Shown: positions 1 to 12,779 of the stretch, piece by piece
Layout: every line of letters begins with the position of its first letter
How positions within the stretch are numbered: position 1 is the first letter of the stretch
Assembly (NCBI RefSeq): GCF_028583425.1
Contig: NC_072791.1
Span: 30,883,368 to 30,947,367, forward strand
Reading direction: 5' to 3'
Source of the DNA: Eublepharis macularius
Lineage: Eukaryota > Chordata > Lepidosauria > Squamata > Eublepharidae
DNA: 64,000 nucleotides
Made by a program: the position numbers and the translations under genes
The notes under the pieces: model-generated
What the model was told of the DNA's origin: nothing
The model's input: the letters and a program-made list of their open reading frames with translations, nothing else
Database searches by the model: none

Positions 1-140
1 AGACTAGCAAGGGCTCTCCAGAGTCACAGTAACAGGATTTTCACATCACCTGCTACTTGATCCTTTTAACAGGAGATTGAACCTGGGACGTCCTGCATGC
101 CAAGCACAGGCTCTACCACTATGCTATGGTTCCCTCCCCT
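1..140 (-). repeat. tRNA-derived SINE, cut by the window edge
   Basis: Read on the minus strand this is a tRNA-derived SINE with a degenerate box A (catagtggtagaacc-like) and box B (ggttcaatctcc-like). It is nearly identical to 10065-10205 in inverted orientation, so it was part of the duplicated segment. The rest of the element lies left of the window. Confidence 0.75.
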
Positions 141-1414
141 AATGGGACTGAATAGAAGGAGGTTTTTCATTTTCGAGATCGACAGGCACCGTTTCTGCAT
201 TCACAGCTCATCCCAGCTCTTTCGGGGAGAAGCTCAACCTGTGAGGATAAAGAAGGTCACAGATTTGTTATCCTTCCACTGGGCCTGTGAGACAGAGCTG
301 TTCCGCCAGGCGTATGGTGGTGGCTGAGCTGGGCCCCTACCGGCCAAATAGAGGTGAACGCCCTCCCTGCTAGAGGCATCCACCAACGACCTTTCTTTTA
401 ACCAACTATGCAAGGAATCTTAATATAGTAGATTGGTGGCAGACTGAAATTGATAGATTACTCCTGCGCTGCCTTCCTTGTACTTTTAAATACTTCTATT
501 GTACTGTTTTTATATTGTCGTTTAATTTTAAAAATTTTAAATCATTGTTATTAATGTGCTGTTTTATAGAATGTAATCTGCCCTGAGCCTGCCAGTTTGG
601 GGAGGGCAGAATAGAAATTGAAGGCAAATAAATAAATAAAATAAGAAACCTAGTAGCCCTTGGGAGGAAATACAAACAGCCCACGGTCCCATGGCAGACC
701 TGCCAATCCCTCCTCTTCCTCAGAGAACAGGAGAAACCGCTCTTCTTCTTTTTCCAGCCACAGTATGAGGTCAGGTTTGGCAGTCAGAGATCCTTTTTAT
801 CAGAAAAAAATTGCAAAATTATAATTATTCTCTGAGCACATAAATCCAATTTTAATCCAGCTTGACTAAATCCCACTGGATCTCTCAGTAGCCTTTGATA
901 CTATTGAAAACGAAGAAAAAAAGGGGGGGGGGACTCAACCCAAAAAAGTGAGTAGGGTGAGAGGGTCAAGCTAGCTCTACAAAAGTGTAAAAAAATTACA
1001 TATATTTATTATAGACATATATTTATTATGTATATATTATATACATATATGTATATATTATATACATAAATTTATTACATATATTTATTATTTATACACA
1101 AAAACAAAAAAAAATTAAAAAGACAAAAGTCTGAATATCAGACCGCGTAGTAAGTACATACACAGTTGTAATATTTCGTACACAAGGATGGATTGCCCAA
1201 TGACCAATAACAATTACATCCAAATAAATAGTATCTCATAGACACTTGATGGACTACCTAAAAACAAATAGACCATATGTGTTCCAGCCCCTAAAAGGCC
1301 TTCCTCAGTGGTCAATGTATTATTGTGATAAGCCACACACATCCAGGAGTAAATAAAACCAATAATAGTTATACTAAAATTAAAAATTAAAAGTCAGGTG
1401 TTGCTGCCTGCCAC

Positions 1415-2010
1415 TTTGATAGTATTGACCACAGTATCCTGCTGAGCCACCTCTCAACACTTGGACTAAATGGCACTGCATAACAGTGGTTGGAGTCCAA
1501 TCTGGGAGGCTGGTCTCAGAAGGTGCTGCTGGCGGATTCCTGCTCTGCTCCTTGGCCGTTGGCCTATGGGGTTCCACAAGATTTGATCTTATCGCCCATG
1601 CTATTTAATATCTATATGAAGCCACTATGAGAGGTCTTCATGAAGTCTGAGCTGCAGTGACATCAAATTGAAGATGATACCCAGTTTCATCTTTCTTTTT
1701 CACCTAATACTAAGGATGTTGTTGATGTTTAAACTGGTGCTTGAAGTCAGTAATGAGCTGGTTGAGAGTTAACAAGCAGAAACTGAATCGTGACAAGACA
1801 GAGGTCCTTTGGGTCAAGTAGAAAGGCCGATCAAGAACTCCTGTCTTGAATGGGGTTATACTTCCCTTGAAATGCCGGGTCTTAAGGTTAAAAGTGTGAC
1901 TCAACACAGCAGTCACCTTAGAAAATGAGGGGGCAACAGTAGTTTGAAGTAAGGAATCCTTGCCATGGATGTTGGAAGACCTCCAGAACAATAGGTCTAG
2001 GAGTCTTTAG
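1415..2010 (+). mobile_element. L2-like LINE fragment (reverse transcriptase remnant)
   Basis: Forward translation, with stops and shifts, gives the pattern of an L2/Jockey-type reverse transcriptase: a DSIDHSILLSHL-like block near 1420-1455, a GVPQ..ILSPMLFNIYM-like block near 1568-1620, a DDTQ catalytic-region remnant near 1675, and an LNRDKTEVL-like block near 1780. It is a dead fragment in the left duplication arm and absent from the right arm. Confidence 0.75.
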
Positions 2011-2372
2011 CACAATGCTTGCAAGCTGACAACTAAAAAAGAAGCCAGCCAAGTTTCCTCCACAGTCAAATCTTAGCACAGATAAGGCAAGGCACATCCT
2101 AGAAAGAAACCCTTGCTTAGACCCTCCCATCTTCTCCAAACTTATCATCATTTAGCACCTCTTCTAATTAACTCTCAAATAGAGCAAGGACTACCAGGCA
2201 GGGCCTCCCCTCTGTGCAAGAGCCCTGAACCCTTGCCAGATCTGTATAAAAGATGGCAGAGCTTAGCCACAGGACCTAATCAAGTCAACTGTGACTTCCT
2301 TATGCTGTACACAGGAGTTATAGTCACACCTCACAGGATCAGGGAGACAGACAAAGAGAAAGGGGCCCTTAC

Positions 2373-2499
2373 CCAGAGAATCCACAGTCCTAAAATTCTC
2401 CAGCATGACCTCCTTGTACAGACCTCTTCGATCTGAGCTCAGCAGGGTCCACTCTGCCTCAGAGAAATACACAGCCACCTCTTCAAAGGATACTGGACA
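2373..2499 (-). CDS. KRAB-A exon of a KRAB zinc-finger gene (partial gene)
   Basis: On the minus strand an acceptor (cttcttccag at 2500-2509) opens an exon that ends at a ctctgg|gtaagg donor (GT at 2372-2371). The exon is exactly 127 bp, the usual KRAB-A exon size, starts in phase 0 and ends in phase 1. Its open translation contains VSFEEVAVYFSEAEW and YKEVMLENFRTV, the signature of the KRAB-A box, which recruits TRIM28/KAP1 in known KRAB zinc-finger repressors. A five-codon exon at 4134-4148 upstream also ends in phase 0 and could join to it. No zinc fingers occur on the minus strand between here and the left edge. By comparison with the right arm, the finger exon would lie about 1.3 kb or more outside the window. 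Whether the gene is active cannot be judged from this piece. Confidence 0.8.
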
Positions 2500-2659
2500 C
2501 TGGAAGAAGAAGAGAACAACATTTGCATCTTCCAGAGACCGTCTTCTGAATTGGGGATCCTTGGCCATCTGGTTGTCCTGGTGCTCAGTTCTGATTAATG
2601 CCAAGTTGGTCTCCCAGAAGACAACGATCAGCCAAGAGCCAAACTTCTCCTGAGTTGTT

Positions 2660-2911
2660 CTAAAGAGATGATGGACTGATCAACAAGTCCATCAAAATAA
2701 CGTGGCGTTGATACCCAGACCTGATTGGCGATGGTTTGGGACAGCATTTCTTGGACTCAAGGTACCCGAGGAAGTATCTGCTTTCTTTTGATGAGGCTCT
2801 GCTGAGGACTCCAGCAAGCTTGGAGTCCAAACTGGTATCCATCCCCAGTAGAGCCTTTATGGTGGTTAACCCAACACATTGTACATTCCCAACCAAGTGC
2901 ATGTTCAACAT
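2660..2911 (-). other. Conserved open segment shared by both duplication arms
   Basis: This minus-strand frame is open for 83 codons. The matching frame in the right arm (9305-9523, plus strand) is open for 72 codons, with shared blocks such as VGNV and SRASSKES and a shared SKKCCPK. It lies between the putative first coding exon and the KRAB exon. I do not recognise the sequence. It could be intronic DNA open by chance, an alternative exon or an old repeat. A second frame is also partly open in both copies, which weakens the coding argument. Confidence 0.3.
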
Positions 2912-3818
2912 TATAGCATGTGGTAGCCATGCTGATTTGGGGGAAAGGCAAATGTCAGGGGTTGTAGCTTTTCTCCAGAAAAAGAACAGGCCAAAAGTCT
3001 GTGCCTGTATGAAAACAGTGATTGTGGCTCTAACTTGGAATGAGTGCCACCATTCTAGACTCGCAAACTTTTCCTTTTTACCAACTGCCCATTTTTCATT
3101 CAGCTTTCCAATGAATATACAGCCAAGCCTTTGGGGACGATCCTCCCACCTGCCTGGAGTTAGCAGAACCTCTGCTCCCTGAATTCTGTGTGCTCCTGCC
3201 TCCTTTTTACTCCCTTTTTGGTTTGTACCACCTCAATGGATTTTTGAATCATAAAATTACCTTTAATGTGACCCAAAAAGGATAGTTGTACTAATATTCA
3301 GGAACGTTCAAAACAGACTTATATCCAAAGTACTGAATAAAGATCATTGGTCATTTTGATCCCCCCTCCCCCAGAGCACTTCTGGGCTAGCACCAGCTGG
3401 TTTCCAATTCTTAGGGGAAACATTGTCAAGAAATATCATATCCCGATATTGTTTCCCAGATTTCCCGCAGAATTTGAATTTCTGACCGCTTGCCTCTCTA
3501 CTAAGAACTAGCTTGTTAGAGGATGACAGAAGTACTATTTGGTTCTTCTCACACTAATTTCTGGATCTTATGGTCTTTCTATTTCCAGGACAGAGCAGCC
3601 ATGCCTCTTCGTCCCACCATGTCGTGGTACAACCCCAGATCTTTTTTTACTATGGCACAAGCAAACCTTTTGCAAACAGTCTCCTCAATGATCATCTTTA
3701 GATTGCCTAGTACTGCCAACTGGGCTTCTGCCAGGCCTTCTAAGAAGAACCTCCATGGCCCCCCCCACACCTTTATGGTTTGGTCAAGACACTTCTTGTA
3801 TATCTTAAAATCTAGCCC

Positions 3819-3992
3819 TCCACTAGGCTTGCCAATTCCAGTTTGGAAAGTTCCCAGAGATTTGGGGATGGAGCCTGAGAAGGGCAGAATTTGGAAAGGG
3901 ATGTGATGCCAAAGACTCTGCCCCGATCCATAATCTGAAGATCAGTTCTGATTCCAGGAGAACTCCAGGCGCCACCAGGAGATTGGTAACCA
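3819..3992 (+). repeat. Dispersed non-autonomous transposon-like repeat
   Basis: The segment begins with ctaggcttgccaattcc and ends with ccaccaggagattggtaacc. It shares this layout (ends resembling ctagggttgccaa inverted, central gatcagtt...ctccagg blocks) with copies at 34135-34350 and, inverted, 60195-60412. The inverted ends suggest a MITE-like DNA element. Confidence 0.6.
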
Positions 3993-4133
3993 CTTTTGTT
4001 TTATTGTTCCTGTTGGGGCTTCTCTGCACAGGAACCAGAACCCCAAGGGCAAGGAGCCCAATTTTCTGAGCCTTGCAACAGAGAAGAAAACAGTTCTTGC
4101 CTTCCACTGCACTCTGGTGATGCCCCTCTTTAC

Positions 4134-4148
4134 CTGAGCTGGCTTCAT
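4134..4148 (-). CDS. Putative first coding exon of the left KRAB-ZNF copy
   Basis: On the minus strand an ATG in good context encodes MKPAQ and is followed directly by a CAG|GTAAAG donor at 4133-4131. The exon would extend 5' as untranslated sequence. It ends in phase 0, matching the phase-0 start of the KRAB exon 1.6 kb downstream. The same ATG, five codons and donor are kept in the right arm at 8983-8997. This is inferred from conservation and splice phase only. Confidence 0.45.
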
Positions 4149-4449
4149 GGCAGCTCTTTTCACTCCAACACACAGAGGAGATAGCGGAGAAAGCATCAAG
4201 GGTGTTTTTCTGCTGTTGCCTGAGAGGCTAAGAAAGAAAATGTTGGGGAACCTTATTTGCAACACGCACATTTTTTATGCCGGTGCCCTGTAGTCTTTGG
4301 CCCGGTTTATCTCCCCCCCTCCCACCACCCAGCCATTCGTTATGGGTCCCACCTGCTTTATCCATCAATCCTTTTCTGGCCATGCTTCCTCCCAGCCTTG
4401 CCAAATCCATATCTGGGTGCTGAGCCCCTGACCTTGCCAGAATCATCTC

Positions 4450-5435
4450 TTTTTAAAAATAGTGTATTTTATTTTGAAAAATGATCATAAGAAATGATAC
4501 AAAAAGAAAAAAAAGAATTCTATAACATAGATGTATAAATCAAAGATAACCATATATAACAGAATATTTAAACGACAAAATATTTCTCCCCTCCATCCCC
4601 TTGCTTACTTGGATTAAAATACATTATATTCAAGCTTTTACATTCATCATTTTAAATTACTAATTTGATAACTAGTCCATTTTATTGTTAATTGATCTTA
4701 ATTTTTCTTAATTTTCAGCTACATAATTTTTAAAAAGCTTTCCATTTTTTTCTGAAATTCTAAAATTGGCCTGTTATGTATATAAGTTCTTAATTTTGCC
4801 ACTGACGCATATTTATATTGTTTATTCTGTCAAATCTGGACAGGATTCTGCCTTCCATTTTGTTGCACATACTACTCTTGCCACTGTCACCATATATTTA
4901 GTTTGCTATGTATGTTATAATATTACTTTATATTTAATAACATACTTTTAGGGTTCAACACAAAGCGAAACATTAATATCTTTTGCATCTCTTCATGTAT
5001 TTCTATCTAATATTTCCTCACTTTCTCACATATCCACTACATGATAGAATGTTGCATCCATATGTTGACATTTTCATCACTTTGAAATCTTTATTAGATT
5101 TTGCAGTGTCCTTAGGTGCAATATACCATCTAAAGAACATTTTATACCAATTCTCCCCCAATATTTGACTGTAAATTTGATTTCTTTAGTCCATACACTG
5201 GCTCATAGATATGTTTTTTCCAAAGGTTTGCGTCCGTTTTATCATACAGATTTTTATTTGTTCTGACTCTGTGGCATATTGCAGTAAGATTTTATATATT
5301 TTCCTAATAGGTATTTCTGAATCTCTAGTGATTAGTTGTTCAAACACTGTTTTCTCTCTTAACCGGCCACCTTCTTTGGATAGTTGTTCTTTCAGAATCC
5401 TCCCTTCTGAGAGATGCCGCTGAGCCCCTGCAGCC
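4450..5435 (-). mobile_element. L1-like LINE, 3' end (ORF2 C-terminus and 3' UTR)
   Basis: The minus-strand frame at 5186-5400 resembles the C-terminal part of L1 ORF2, with an IRKIYKILLQYATESEQIK-like block followed by an MIKRTQTFGKNI-like block. AT-rich 3' UTR-like sequence follows down to 4450, and a related 3' UTR lies at 47655-47950. The fragment splits the left duplication arm: 4447 and 5405 are adjacent in the right arm near 8705. Confidence 0.7.
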
Positions 5436-5934
5436 TGCTCCACACATTGAGGAGACGTCAGGAGGTGGGAAGGCCCGGAGGTGCTGGTATTAGACAGCCT
5501 GGATTAAGGCAGCAGGGGGAGATTCCAGAGACTCGTATCTTCAAGGAGTTTCAGATGGGGGCCTAATCTCTCTTTTTTTCTACCCAGCACCTACCACTGG
5601 TAGCCCTGAAGAGATCCTGGGAGCCTGGTGGGATCCCCTCACCTCCCCAAACAGCCAGAGCAGAAGAAAAGCAGCTTACAACTTAGAGGACCAGGATTTC
5701 AAAATAGAAAAAGGGAAACAAAAAAGGTAGTGGGGGGCACTCTAACACCCCTGCCTCAGTTTTCCAAAAAGCAAAGGACACAGCTGCACTGTTTGAAGGC
5801 TGCTGAGGCAAGGCTAGAGTGGGGGGCAGGAGTGTGGAGGCTCCCCTCTCCCACTTATCTTCTGTTCCTCCTCAGACATAATCCATCAGTGGGAAATAAT
5901 GCCCTAGAGTCCATCACCCAAAACAGCCAGTTTC

Positions 5935-6050
5935 TATACATTAACTCGTCTGTGTGGACTTGGGATCAGTTGCCAATCTCCAAGTGGGGCCTGGAGATCC
6001 CCTGGAATGACAACTGATCCCAAGGCTACACAGACGAGTTAATGTAGAGA
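5935..6050. repeat. Inverted-repeat element with 18-bp perfect ends
   Basis: The ends acattaactcgtctgtgt and acacagacgagttaatgt are perfect reverse complements. Between them are gatcagttg...gacaactgatc blocks that also pair. It may be a small folded remnant of the 3819-3992 repeat family, since the ctccaagtggggcctggaga block is shared. It lies in the central spacer of the inverted duplication. Confidence 0.55.
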
Positions 6051-6059
6051 AAGGAAGTG

Positions 6060-8330
6060 TCCTTTCCTCGTCCTTCCTCCTGCGGGTCTTTATTCCCCTG
6101 CTGTTCTTCCGGAATTTCTTTGCCTTTCAACAAAGCGGCTCTTTCTGATGCAGGAGAGGGGAGCAGATGAACTGGGGGAAGGGGTTGTGCCCCCAATTAA
6201 CTACTCTCCCCTTGCTCTGTGCTTTGGGTCTTCCATTGCACCCCCTTCCCACCGGCCCCCTCTCCAAGCCCCTTGGAACTCACCACTTCCCACCCAGTCC
6301 CAGCCCTAGAAGCAGCAGCCCAGGAAACAAAGAAGCAGCTCCCGGAGGGGGGAGCAGGAAATGGTTCCCCCTCTCCTCATGGGCCTCTCTAGGACTGGTG
6401 ACTCTCTCACGTCAACCCCTGGAGAGGATCTCACCAGGTAAAAACTGGCCCAGGAGAGAAAAAAGTATGCATCCAAGAAATGTCGTGTGACATCCAATGG
6501 ATTAAAATATGATATCCCACTTCCAAGGGTCAGACAATGTAGTGGGATGGTGGGATATTAGAAATATTTTTTTTAAATATCTGATAATCCTTGGGTGCTT
6601 TGTCTCCCTGTAAATGTATTTTGCTTTACTCTTTACAGGTCTTGATGTTTGGAATGTATAAGATGCCTTCAGGACTACTTTAACAGAAGGGCAGGACTCT
6701 GCTTTCTCTCTCTCTCTTTCTCCTCCACCCCGCACCCCCATCCTTTCACTTTGAATGCAGGCCTTTCCTTTCAAAGGGCAGACAGGACTTCTGATACCAA
6801 ATACTAAATCATTGCTTTGAAAAGAAAGAATCCTTAAAAGCAAATTTTAAAAACAATTGGGGGGTGCACCCAAAGTGAACTGGGTAACATTTTTCTGCCC
6901 CTTATATCTGCACTCTGTCATGTCTAATAAGCTCTGCTTATTCAGATTTCTATTATCCTCAGACCTCATCCCAATAAATTGTTTATTTGACAGTTACCAT
7001 GTTGGTCTGCACTAGAAGAACACCTTAGCGACCAACTAAATTTCCAGGGTATGAGTTCTGACTCTCAAAAACACATAACCTAGAAATCCAGTTGGTCTCT
7101 AAGCTGCTACTGGACTTGAATCTTGCTTATTTGATGGCTTCATATGGTTTATATATATATACGTAGTGGAGTCTTCTTCTAGTTTCAGTGAAAAAGACAG
7201 ACCTTAAACAGAGTACATATATAAATAAAAGTTCCAGTAGAATAAATTGGCTTGTTAAAAAATGTTAAATTTGCCCAGGAAACCACCAGGGAGAGCAAGC
7301 CCCACACCCATTCCCTTCACCACCACTTGCTGCCCTCTCATGTGCCCAAGGGGGAGGACAAGATGGCCACATGTCAGCGAGCACTAAACTGTATGCCAAT
7401 TAAGTATTGGTCAGTACAAGACAGATATCTTGCTGCTTGGGAAACGGTTGCTTTTGTAATCTAAAATGGCAACCAAGATCACAAAATGACTTCTCTACCT
7501 TCCAGACACATTTTGGGGCTAGTTATTTTCTGGAGACAGCCTCTGCCAAGGTGTCTTCCCTTAGGATTGTCCATACAGTGATGGTGAAGTCAGAGACAGG
7601 GATTTTTCTGTGGTGGGCCCACTCCATTAGAACAACCTACCAGAGCTGTTTCTAAATATGTGATCCTATATTGTAAATAGTGAGATCAATTTTGCAGTAT
7701 TTTTGTAATTTATAGAATGATTGTGGTATTTTACCTTTAAGAGAGGTGAATGCATGTATGCAGACTTGTTTAAAAGAGTTCGTTACTGCAGTCAAGCACC
7801 TGCTGTGAATTAGCGTTGATTGGAAACGGAAAATATCTATTTGGAGAGTGTGACTGGGACTATTATGTGTATGTAAGTATGCTACACAATATACAATGGA
7901 TATAGAGAATATTATACCATGTCTAGTAAGGATGGTTTATAATTATTAATACCTTTATGTTAGAGAGGAGGCCAGGATGAAGGGAAACCGAAACGAGCAA
8001 CTTTAAGCTGGCGGGCTCGTTGCCACCTACCTGGAGATCCAGAGGGATCCTATTAGACTCTTCTGATATTGCTGTTTTGGACACTTACCTTTATATTGAC
8101 CATCCTGATACGAGGACAAGAGGAAGAATTATTCCATGGAATATTATTACTCCAGCACATCCAGATTATAGAATTGTTCTGGACTCCTTACAGTAATTAT
8201 GGGACAGATGTACGTACTTGTTGTATTTATATTGTAAAAATTTGATTGATTGTACATTTTTTGTATTTACATGGTTAGTAAGATGCAAATAACAAAATAT
8301 TTTGATATAATAACCATAGATTTATTGGGT
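6060..8330. other. Central spacer of the inverted duplication; no gene seen
   Basis: No open frame here resembles a known protein. It contains a dispersed repeat with the ttggtct..aagctgctactggact tail (about 6975-7125), polypyrimidine runs near 6700-6735 and AT-rich DNA. If both KRAB-ZNF copies were once active, a shared or paired promoter would be expected in or near this interval, but I see no clear CpG island. Confidence 0.5.
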
Positions 8331-8982
8331 TCCTAGGGCTTATGCCCTCGTTGGAGTTTGTTAAGATCTTGTTAGGGCCAGCAATACCAGATGCTGGATA
8401 TAAAAAAAAGAGAAAAGCGCCCCCCCCCCAACTGGCATACCTTGAAGATATGAATCTCTACCCTGATTCACTCAAGCAGAGATGGTGGGGAGAAACTTTC
8501 TCCTTGCAGTGATAGTTTTCTATGTGTGGGGAGTTTTTCCATTTTGCAATGCAATATTTATAGTTGCCAAGTTTAGGGCTGGAATCTCCCCCCTGGTGCC
8601 TTGAGCCAGGATGTCGCATTCTAGCACCTCAGGGCCTTCCACCTCCTGGCCTCTCCTCAGTGGGTGGAACAGCCTAGTGGATCTTGGCATCCCTCAGCGG
8701 GGAGGATTCTGGCAGCATCAGGGACTCTCACCACCCAGAAGTGGATTTGGCAAGGCTGGGAGGAAACATGGCCGGAAGAGGAGGTGGGGCCTTCCCCCAT
8801 AAAGAATGACTGAGAGGGAGGAGATAAATGGGGCCAAAGAAATTGTGCTGGCTTAGCAACGTGTATGTAGCAAATAGGATTTCCCACCATTTCTCTTTCT
8901 CACCATCCCAGGCAATAATGGAAAAACTCCCTTGGTGCCTTCTCCACCTTCTCCTTCATGTGTTGGAGTGAAAAGATCCACC

Positions 8983-8997
8983 ATGAAGCCAGCTCAG
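8983..8997 (+). pseudogene. Putative first coding exon of the right KRAB-ZNF copy
   Basis: A ccaccATG context encodes MKPAQ and ends at a CAG|GTAAAG donor (GT at 8998-8999), exactly as in the left arm. The downstream KRAB exon is missing and the finger array is broken, so this copy is most likely a pseudogene. Only the local conservation supports this call. Confidence 0.4.
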
Positions 8998-9304
8998 GTA
9001 AAGTGGGGCATCACTGGGGCATAGCAGAGGGCAATAATTGTTCCTTCTCTGTTGCAAGGCTCAGAAGATCGGGCTCCTTGCTCTTGGTTCTGGTCACAGC
9101 CTGTCTTGGATTACCTGTGCAGAGAAGCCCCAGCAGGGACAATAAAACAAAAGTGGTTACCAATCTCCAGGTACTCATTCCGAGTATGACCCCCTATTCG
9201 CAGTTTTCATGCAGGCACAGTTTGGGGGTTCTGTTTTTCTGGAGAAAAGCAACAACCCTCCACATTTGCCCCTCCTCCCCAAAGCGTCAGTACTATGAGC
9301 TACA

Positions 9305-9523
9305 ATGTCAAACATGCGCTTTGTTGGGAATGTAGGGTCCATTGGGGCAGCCACCATGAAGGCTCTAGAGTGGCTGGAGGTCAGTGTGGCTCCCAAGCAT
9401 GCTGGAGACTTCAGCAGGGCCTCATCAAAAGAAAGCAAAGGCTTCATCCAGTACCTTCAGTCCAAGAAATGCTGCCCCAAAGCACCACTAAGCAGGTCTG
9501 GTATTAATGCCGAGTTATCTTGA
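9305..9523 (+). other. Conserved open segment, right-arm counterpart of 2660-2911
   Basis: The frame is open for 72 codons and aligns with the minus-strand frame in the left arm. Its function is unknown and it may be non-coding. Confidence 0.3.
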
Positions 9524-10069
9524 TTGATTGGTTTGATTAGTCCACCATCTCTTCAGAAAAACTGCTAAGGAGGGATTGGGCTCTTGGCTGGTTGTTGTCT
9601 TCCAGGGCCAACCTGAAATTCAACAGAACTGAGTACCAGTAGAGAGGCAGATGCACAAAGAGAAGCAAATGTTGTTCCCCTCTTCATTCTCCCATGGCCC
9701 ATCTGTTCCCTCTGTTCAGAACATCATCCCATCCGAAAAAGAAGCCTGCAGCCCCACTTTTTCTCCAGGGTGGATTTTTCTCCAGGGTGTGACTATAAAA
9801 GGACCTCTGAATGCCAAACCTGACCTCATACGTGGCTGGAAGAAGAAGAAGAAGAGCGGTTTCTCCTGTTTTCTGAGGAAAAGGAGGGATTGGCAGGTCT
9901 GTCGTGGGACCATGGGCTGTTTGTATTTCCTCTCAAGGGCTGCTGGGTTTCTGTGGCCTTCTTTATCCTCACAGGTTGAGCTTCTCCCCGAAAGAGCTGG
10001 GATGAGCTGTGAATGCAGAAATGGTGCCTGTCAATTTCGAAAATGAGAAACCTCCTTCTATTCAGTCCC

Positions 10070-10290
10070 ATTAGGGGAGGAACCATAGCATAGTGGTAGA
10101 ACCTGTGCTTGGCATGCAGGACGTCCCAGGTTCAATCTCCTGTTAAAAGGATCAAGTAGCAGGTGATGTGAAAATCCTGTTACTGTGACTCTGGAGAGCC
10201 CTTGCTAGTCTGAGTAGAGAATACTGACTTTGAAGAACCGATGGTCTGATTAAGTATAAGGCAGCTTCATGAGTCCATGTGTGTATCCCT
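10070..10290 (+). repeat. tRNA-derived SINE, fuller copy
   Basis: A tRNA-like head (box A near 10088-10103, box B ggttcaatctcc near 10129-10140) is followed by a conserved body with ctctggagagcc, ctagtctgagtagagaatactgac and gtataaggcagcttcatg. Related copies lie at 34850-35000 and 63655-63850. The 3' part beyond 10205 is outside the visible left-arm match only because the window ends. Confidence 0.8.
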
Positions 10291-10773
10291 TTTTCTAAGT
10301 CCAGCCAAGTATTGTCCACTCTGAGCATCAGGGGCTCGCTAGCAAGGACATTTCCCTCCCATGTTTCCAGGCATTGGAGACGCGATGCACTGAACCGGGG
10401 CCCTTGTGCATGAGAAGAGAAGACCGAAAGCAGTTCCAGATAGTTCTCAAATGAAGACATTTTATCTTCCTGCCCCCAGCACAGAGCAAGGTTGTCAACA
10501 GTCCTGAATGCAGGAGCAGACAGCCAACTCAAAGATGGAGCAAAAAAAAGAAGTACAGTGGTCCGGCCTGGAATTTTTCTTCGGGTGGGGGTTGCCCAGT
10601 AATTCTGAAGGACCTGCCTGATAAATATTTGCAACAGTAGAGCATGCCAATTTAAAATTCAGCATCTCCCAGAGGCAATCCCTGCTTTCCTGACATAAAT
10701 AACCTTTAATGAGGATTCATGTCCTTCCATTAACAGCTGATCTCACGTCTGGAGCAGCCACTCAGGAATCTGA

Positions 10774-10823
10774 TTTAGTACCCCAAGAAACATCCAGAAG
10801 CGGATGTTTCTTGTGGTACTAAA
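10774..10823. other. Short hairpin: 22-bp stem, 6-nt loop
   Basis: Bases 10774-10795 pair with 10802-10823 with a single mismatch. The size resembles a microRNA precursor stem, but the flanks do not extend the pairing and no conservation can be judged. It may be a junction between two inverted repeat copies. Confidence 0.5.
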
Positions 10824-11514
10824 AGCAATGGGGGTGGGCTGCATAGCAGATATCGCAGCATACCAGGAGATTAGCACACACAGCAATCCCTGGTCAACTT
10901 GGAGGGACAGCCAGTCTGGCTGGAGCAGAAGCAGATGTAGCATATCCAAGATACTGGAGCTGAATCCATTGGGGGGACTACTCCACTTTTATCCTACTGG
11001 GAGGGTGGAATGAGAATGTCTGTTACGTTCTCACGTTGCTAGGTGACTTTCTGAGCATAGCAAGAGAGGTTGTTCCACATGTGGGGACTTTATGGGTCAA
11101 ACACCACAGACAAAACATCAGCTCTGCCTTTTGAACATTGCCCCCATTCTGTCATTTCTGATTCACCCAGGAAGATAAAATAATCAAGTAATCCATGACC
11201 TGCATCACTGCCTGAGGAGAACTTCACTGGTTTGTGGCTTCCTTTGTGGGCAGCTTCTCTGACATGCAATTTGTGTCAGGGAAGCAACTCTCTGCCAATA
11301 ACTATCCCAGTGAAATGCTCTTTCTGTTTACTTACTCCAAACTACTGATCTTTCTATACAATATAGGGTTTCACAGGACCAGGTTCTCTAACGAAGACTT
11401 TTGAAAGCATGTCCAGACACCAGCTTTCTACAGGAGTTAATTTAGTTCCTCCCGTAATGTTGTGCTCCATTCTTTCACAATGTTTGTGCCAGGTTTGTTT
11501 ATCTTTCAGCAGGA

Positions 11515-12690
<1,176 letters not shown>

Positions 12691-12779
12691 TAGGAAATTA
12701 GAAAGCAATGCAATAAAACATCATAATACATACAACACAATGTAGTAAATTTCCATAATTAACTCTGCAATCTTATTCC

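Larger units (their letters stand above)
1..5650 (-). repeat. Left arm of an inverted segmental duplication
   Basis: Blocks of this arm match the right arm (about 8340-10205) as reverse complements, in consistent order. The pairings I could follow by eye are 1-330 with 9830-10205, 660-800 with 9800-9940, 2510-3050 with 9230-9660, 3990-4450 with 8710-9180 and 5405-5620 with 8375-8705. The L1 fragment at 4450-5405 interrupts this arm only, so it inserted after the duplication. The L2 fragment and KRAB exon (about 800-2510) are also unique to this arm. The arm carries the 5' part of a KRAB-ZNF gene on the minus strand. Confidence 0.85.
8340..10205 (+). repeat. Right arm of the inverted segmental duplication
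   Basis: This arm is the reverse-complement counterpart of the left arm. It keeps the putative MKPAQ exon, the conserved open segment and the terminal SINE. It lacks the KRAB exon and the neighbouring 1.7 kb: left 800-2510 corresponds to only about 110 bp here (9680-9790). The homology stops almost exactly at the KRAB exon acceptor. A broken zinc-finger array follows 1.3 kb downstream on the same strand. Confidence 0.85.

Noticed and set aside
10152..10634. 160-codon minus-strand frame
   Set aside because: Its end lies in a SINE and the rest shows no domain or conservation signal; likely open by chance.
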